From assembly GCA_017880705.1 (NCBI GenBank), contig JADGRS010000136.1, forward strand, positions 1 to 7,944: a DNA stretch of 7,944 nucleotides, in the 5' to 3' direction. Below, one piece after another: positions 5,772 to 7,944 of the stretch. Under the pieces are notes generated by a model. It was not told the origin of the DNA and did no database searches. It worked only from the letters and a program-made list of their open reading frames with translations. The translations under genes and the position numbers were made by a program. Position 1 is the first letter of the stretch; each line of letters begins with the position of its first letter. The stretch comes from Burkholderiales bacterium. GTDB taxonomy: Bacteria; Pseudomonadota; Gammaproteobacteria; Burkholderiales; Usitatibacteraceae.

Positions 5772-5798
5772 GTCGCGTGAGGGCGCGCGGGCTTACGC

Positions 5799-5804
5799 TA
5801 TGCT
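5799..5804 (+). promoter_or_regulatory. Candidate -10 box for ampG
   Basis: TATGCT directly before the TTG at 5805 resembles a -10 element. If used, transcription would begin at about 5811, inside the frame and close to the second TTG at 5814. This would imply a leaderless or nearly leaderless message starting there. No clear -35 is seen. Confidence 0.22.
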
Positions 5805-7085
5805 TTGCCCATCTTGAAGTCCCACGATTATTCCCAGGTCTTCCGCGATCGCAATCTCGCCGCGATCCTGCTCCTCGCGTTTTCCTCGGGCCTTCCGCTC
5901 GCCCTCACGTCCGGGACCTTGCAGGCGTGGCTGACGGTCGAGGGCGTCGATCTCTCGACGATCGGCATCTTTACGCTCGTCGGGATTCCCTATACGTGGA
6001 AATTCCTGTGGGCGCCGGCGATGGATCGTTTCGTGCCTCCCTTCCTCGGCCGCCGCCGTGGCTGGCTCCTCGTGACGCAGGGGACGCTGATGGCCGGCAT
6101 CGCGACCCTCGCGATTCTCTCGCCGCGCGAGGACCTCGCCCTCATGGCCTTCCTCGCGGTGCTCATCGCCTTCGCCTCCGCGTCGCAGGACATCGTCGTG
6201 GATGCCTATCGCACCGACATCGCCACTCGCGAGCAGCGCGGCGTCGCCAGCGCGCTCTACGTCGTGGGATATCGCATTTCCATGCTGGTTTCCGGCGCGC
6301 TCGCGCTGGTCCTCGTCGCGGGCTCGGCGTGGATCGCCGGCATCGGCTGGCACAACACCTATCTCGTCATGGCCGCGTTGATGGGTGTCGGGCTCCTGGC
6401 GACCTTGTGGGGCCGCGAGCCGCCGTCCGTCGCGCCGCCGCCGCGCACGCTGCGCGAGGCGTTCGTCGAGCCGCTGCGGGAATTCTTCTCGCGCGAGGGC
6501 GCGATGTGGATGATCGCACTCCTCGTCCTCTACAAGCTGGGCGACGCCGCCGCGCTTTCGCTCACGACGCCGTTCCTCCTGAGGGGCGCGGGCTTCTCGC
6601 TCGAGGACGTGGGCTACGTGAACAAGGGCATGGGGCTCGCCGCCACCATCGCGGGCGCGCTCTTCGGCGGCACGCTCATGGTGAAGCTCGGCTTGTTCCG
6701 CGCGCTTTTACACTTCGGAATTCTCCAGGCCATTTCCACCCTGACGTTCATGGGCCTGGCGATGATCGGCAAGAGCTATCCGATGATGATCCTCGCCGTG
6801 GGCCTCGAGAACTTCGCGAGCGGCATGGGGACCGTCGCGTTCGTCGCGCTCATCATGGCGCTTTGCGACCACCGCTTCTCCGCGACGCAATACGCGCTGC
6901 TTTCGGCGCTTGCCGCGTTCGGGCGCGTCTACGTCGGCCCCGTGGCGGGATTCGCGACCGATCCGAAATATCTCGGCCTTTCGTGGCCGGCGTTCTTCTT
7001 CTCGACCTTCGTGGTCGCCCTTCCGGGGTTGATCGTGCTCGCCTGGAGGCGTCAGACTATCGAGGCGCTGGACCGCAAGCCGTAG
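5805..7085 (+). CDS. ampG: AmpG family muropeptide MFS permease
   Basis: This is a 426-residue major-facilitator protein of the inner membrane. AmpG imports GlcNAc-1,6-anhydro-MurNAc peptides released from the cell wall for peptidoglycan recycling, a pathway that also feeds beta-lactamase induction where AmpR is present. Diagnostic blocks are SSGLPLALTSGTLQAWLTVE (27-46), GIPYTWKFLWAPAMDRF (60-76), the LGRRRGWL loop (81-88) and ASQDIVVDAYRTD (126-138, with D129 and D133). About 12 membrane segments are present, with a central loop rich in P and R at about 204-230. The start is a TTG; 5805 and 5814 are both possible, there is no ATG in frame upstream and no good ribosome binding site. The gene is divergent from msrB and overlaps the ribosome binding site of the next gene. 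No ampC, ampR or ampD is in the window. Confidence 0.93.
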   Translation: MPILKSHDYSQVFRDRNLAAILLLAFSSGLPLALTSGTLQAWLTVEGVDLSTIGIFTLVGIPYTWKFLWAPAMDRFVPPFLGRRRGWLLVTQGTLMAGIATLAILSPREDLALMAFLAVLIAFASASQDIVVDAYRTDIATREQRGVASALYVVGYRISMLVSGALALVLVAGSAWIAGIGWHNTYLVMAALMGVGLLATLWGREPPSVAPPPRTLREAFVEPLREFFSREGAMWMIALLVLYKLGDAAALSLTTPFLLRGAGFSLEDVGYVNKGMGLAATIAGALFGGTLMVKLGLFRALLHFGILQAISTLTFMGLAMIGKSYPMMILAVGLENFASGMGTVAFVALIMALCDHRFSATQYALLSALAAFGRVYVGPVAGFATDPKYLGLSWPAFFFSTFVVALPGLIVLAWRRQTIEALDRKP

Positions 7086-7095
7086 GAGCCACCCC
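7083..7095 (+). promoter_or_regulatory. Ribosome binding site overlapping the ampG stop codon
   Basis: TAGGAG begins with the ampG TAG stop and lies 7 bases before the ATG at 7096. It supports that start and suggests that the downstream gene is co-transcribed with ampG and partly coupled to its translation. Confidence 0.7.
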
Positions 7096-7656
7096 ATGCC
7101 CACGAAATCCATCACATTCAACGCCGCGCTCGAGCCCCTCATGCAGCCGCTTCCGCCCGACATCGCGGCGGGCGTGGGCGCGATCGTCCAGCGCCACGCC
7201 TATCTCGACTGGGTCCTCGGCCAGGTGATGTACAGCCTGATGGAGATCTCCATCAAGCAGGGGCGCGTGATCATGAAATTGCCGCGCCCACGCGTCTACA
7301 TCGCCGCCGTGGAGGAGCTCTTCGACTTCCACGGCCTCTCGACGCGCTTCGATTTCGAGGAGCTCGCGAGGCGCCTCGAGGCCGCGGAGAACGCCCGCCG
7401 GGAGCTCACGCGCTCCGTATACATGCGCGACACCGATAGCCGGGCCCTGCGCATCGAGCTCGTGCGAAGCCCCTGGGATCCCGGTCCCGGCGGCGACACC
7501 CAGCCCGAGTCCCAATCGCTCGACGCCCGGCACCTCGCGAGAAAGCGCAAGGATGTCGAGGACGCGATCAAGTGCGCCGCGAAGCTTCGCGCCCTGACCG
7601 ACAAGCTGCTGCGCGCCCGGCACCGCTCGCGGCTCGCCGCGTCGAGGCGCAAGTAG
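7096..7656 (+). CDS. Hypothetical protein, 186 residues, probably co-transcribed with ampG
   Basis: I do not recognise this family. The protein is soluble, with no signal peptide or membrane helix. Residues 14-55 are predicted mostly helical (PDIAAGVGAIVQRHAYLDWVL then GQVMYSLMEISI). A loop GRVIMKLPRPRVYIAAVEEL (56-75), a charged helix (87-107), a short middle segment RALRIELVRSPWDPG and a lysine/arginine-rich helical tail (146-186) follow. The layout of a helical N-terminus containing a D-W-L-G element and a later charged helix (RRLEAAENARRELTRSVYMRD) is loosely like helical proteins of the HEPN type. However, the R-x4-6-H catalytic motif is missing, so I make no functional claim. The start is fixed by TAGGAG 7 bases upstream. 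Codon use matches ampG, so it is a native, real gene. The basic tail could contact nucleic acid; that is speculation. Confidence 0.85.
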   Translation: MPTKSITFNAALEPLMQPLPPDIAAGVGAIVQRHAYLDWVLGQVMYSLMEISIKQGRVIMKLPRPRVYIAAVEELFDFHGLSTRFDFEELARRLEAAENARRELTRSVYMRDTDSRALRIELVRSPWDPGPGGDTQPESQSLDARHLARKRKDVEDAIKCAAKLRALTDKLLRARHRSRLAASRRK

Positions 7657-7694
7657 GCGCCGCATCGCACCATCACACCGACCGGACGAATCCC

Positions 7695-7944
7695 TTGAGC
7701 ACTTCTCTCGAGAACGAGATCACGCAGCACGTCGCGCGCCACCTGGGCGCGCCGCTCGAAATGGGGCTGCGCGACACCGTGGGAAGCTTGAGCATCCTGG
7801 TCGTTCCGGCGTCGCAACGGCGACCTTGGCAAACGCTCGTCACGAGGGGCATGAGCGACCACGCCATGGATGCGCCCGCCGGCGCCGAGGATTACCGGCA
7901 CGTCGAGCTCTTCATGCGCCTGCCGCCCGATTGGCCGCTAACGC
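7695..7944 (+). CDS. Suppressor of fused (SUFU) domain protein, N-terminal part, cut by the window edge
   Basis: This frame is open from TTG 7695 to the right edge, giving 83 residues. The segment LSILVVPASQRRPWQTLVTR (32-51) followed by GMSDHAMDAP, GAEDYRHVELFMRLPPDW and PL (52-82) matches the bacterial SUFU domain pattern: a TLVT-GMS-x-x-x-M-x-x-P block, then a-E-D-Y-R-x-x-EL-x-x-x-LP-x-DWPL. SUFU domains in bacteria are found alone, or as immunity proteins in toxin systems. In animals the homologue is a Hedgehog-pathway regulator. The start is TTG because no ATG or GTG occurs in frame between the previous gene and the domain; the site before it is weak (GGACG). It lies 38 bases after the 186-residue gene and may share its operon. 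The C-terminal half is outside the window. Confidence 0.85.
   Translation, partial: MSTSLENEITQHVARHLGAPLEMGLRDTVGSLSILVVPASQRRPWQTLVTRGMSDHAMDAPAGAEDYRHVELFMRLPPDWPLT

Noticed and set aside
5747..7228. Very long plus-strand open frame (about 490 codons) over ampG in another frame
   Set aside because: It is extremely rich in arginine, histidine and glycine, has no domain, and is explained by the high third-position GC of ampG, which has clear family motifs in its own frame.
7096..7656. HEPN-type nuclease reading of the 186-residue protein
   Set aside because: The R-x4-6-H motif is absent (RRELTRS at the candidate position), so the similarity is limited to a helical layout.

Overview
The window is GC-rich chromosomal DNA from a Gram-negative bacterium. 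It has an outer-membrane/periplasm-type export operon and an AmpG muropeptide permease, and its genes have high GC at third codon positions. A beta- or gammaproteobacterium fits best, but no marker gene fixes the genus. No tRNA, rRNA, CRISPR array, transposase or phage gene was seen.

Left part, minus strand (about 3004 down to 1): a tightly coupled export operon of the YbhGFSR type. In transcription order it encodes an HlyD-like periplasmic adaptor, a first ABC ATPase, a second ABC ATPase and the start of an ABC-2 permease cut by the window edge. All junctions overlap (4, 8 and 3 bases). The two ATPases look like the two halves of a YbhF-type tandem ATPase split into separate genes. The first keeps the LSGG signature but has lost the H-switch histidine. 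The second keeps the histidine but has a PLGQQ-type signature.

Middle (3004-5320): a divergent intergenic region with inverted repeats, then a small plus-strand gene for a helix-turn-helix/SANT-like protein that ends in a clear GNRA-loop terminator. About 500 bases of poorly annotated sequence follow. They hold a candidate small minus-strand zinc-ribbon protein (CxxC...CxxC) and an overlapping plus-strand open stretch with no start codon. Next comes a plus-strand acyltransferase-3 membrane protein of visibly lower GC.

Right part (5319-7944): msrB (methionine-R-sulfoxide reductase, minus strand) lies divergent from a plus-strand group. That group is ampG (muropeptide permease, TTG start), an unrecognised 186-residue protein whose ribosome binding site overlaps the ampG stop codon, and the N-terminal part of a suppressor-of-fused (SUFU) domain protein cut by the right edge.

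Functionally the window mixes envelope export (the ABC operon), surface or lipid acylation, periplasmic peptidoglycan recycling (AmpG) and oxidative protein repair (MsrB). I see no convincing new multi-gene system. The points most worth a second look are the split asymmetric ATPase pair, the hidden zinc-ribbon gene, the 16-base direct repeat flanking the acyltransferase segment, and the unknown gene between ampG and the SUFU gene.
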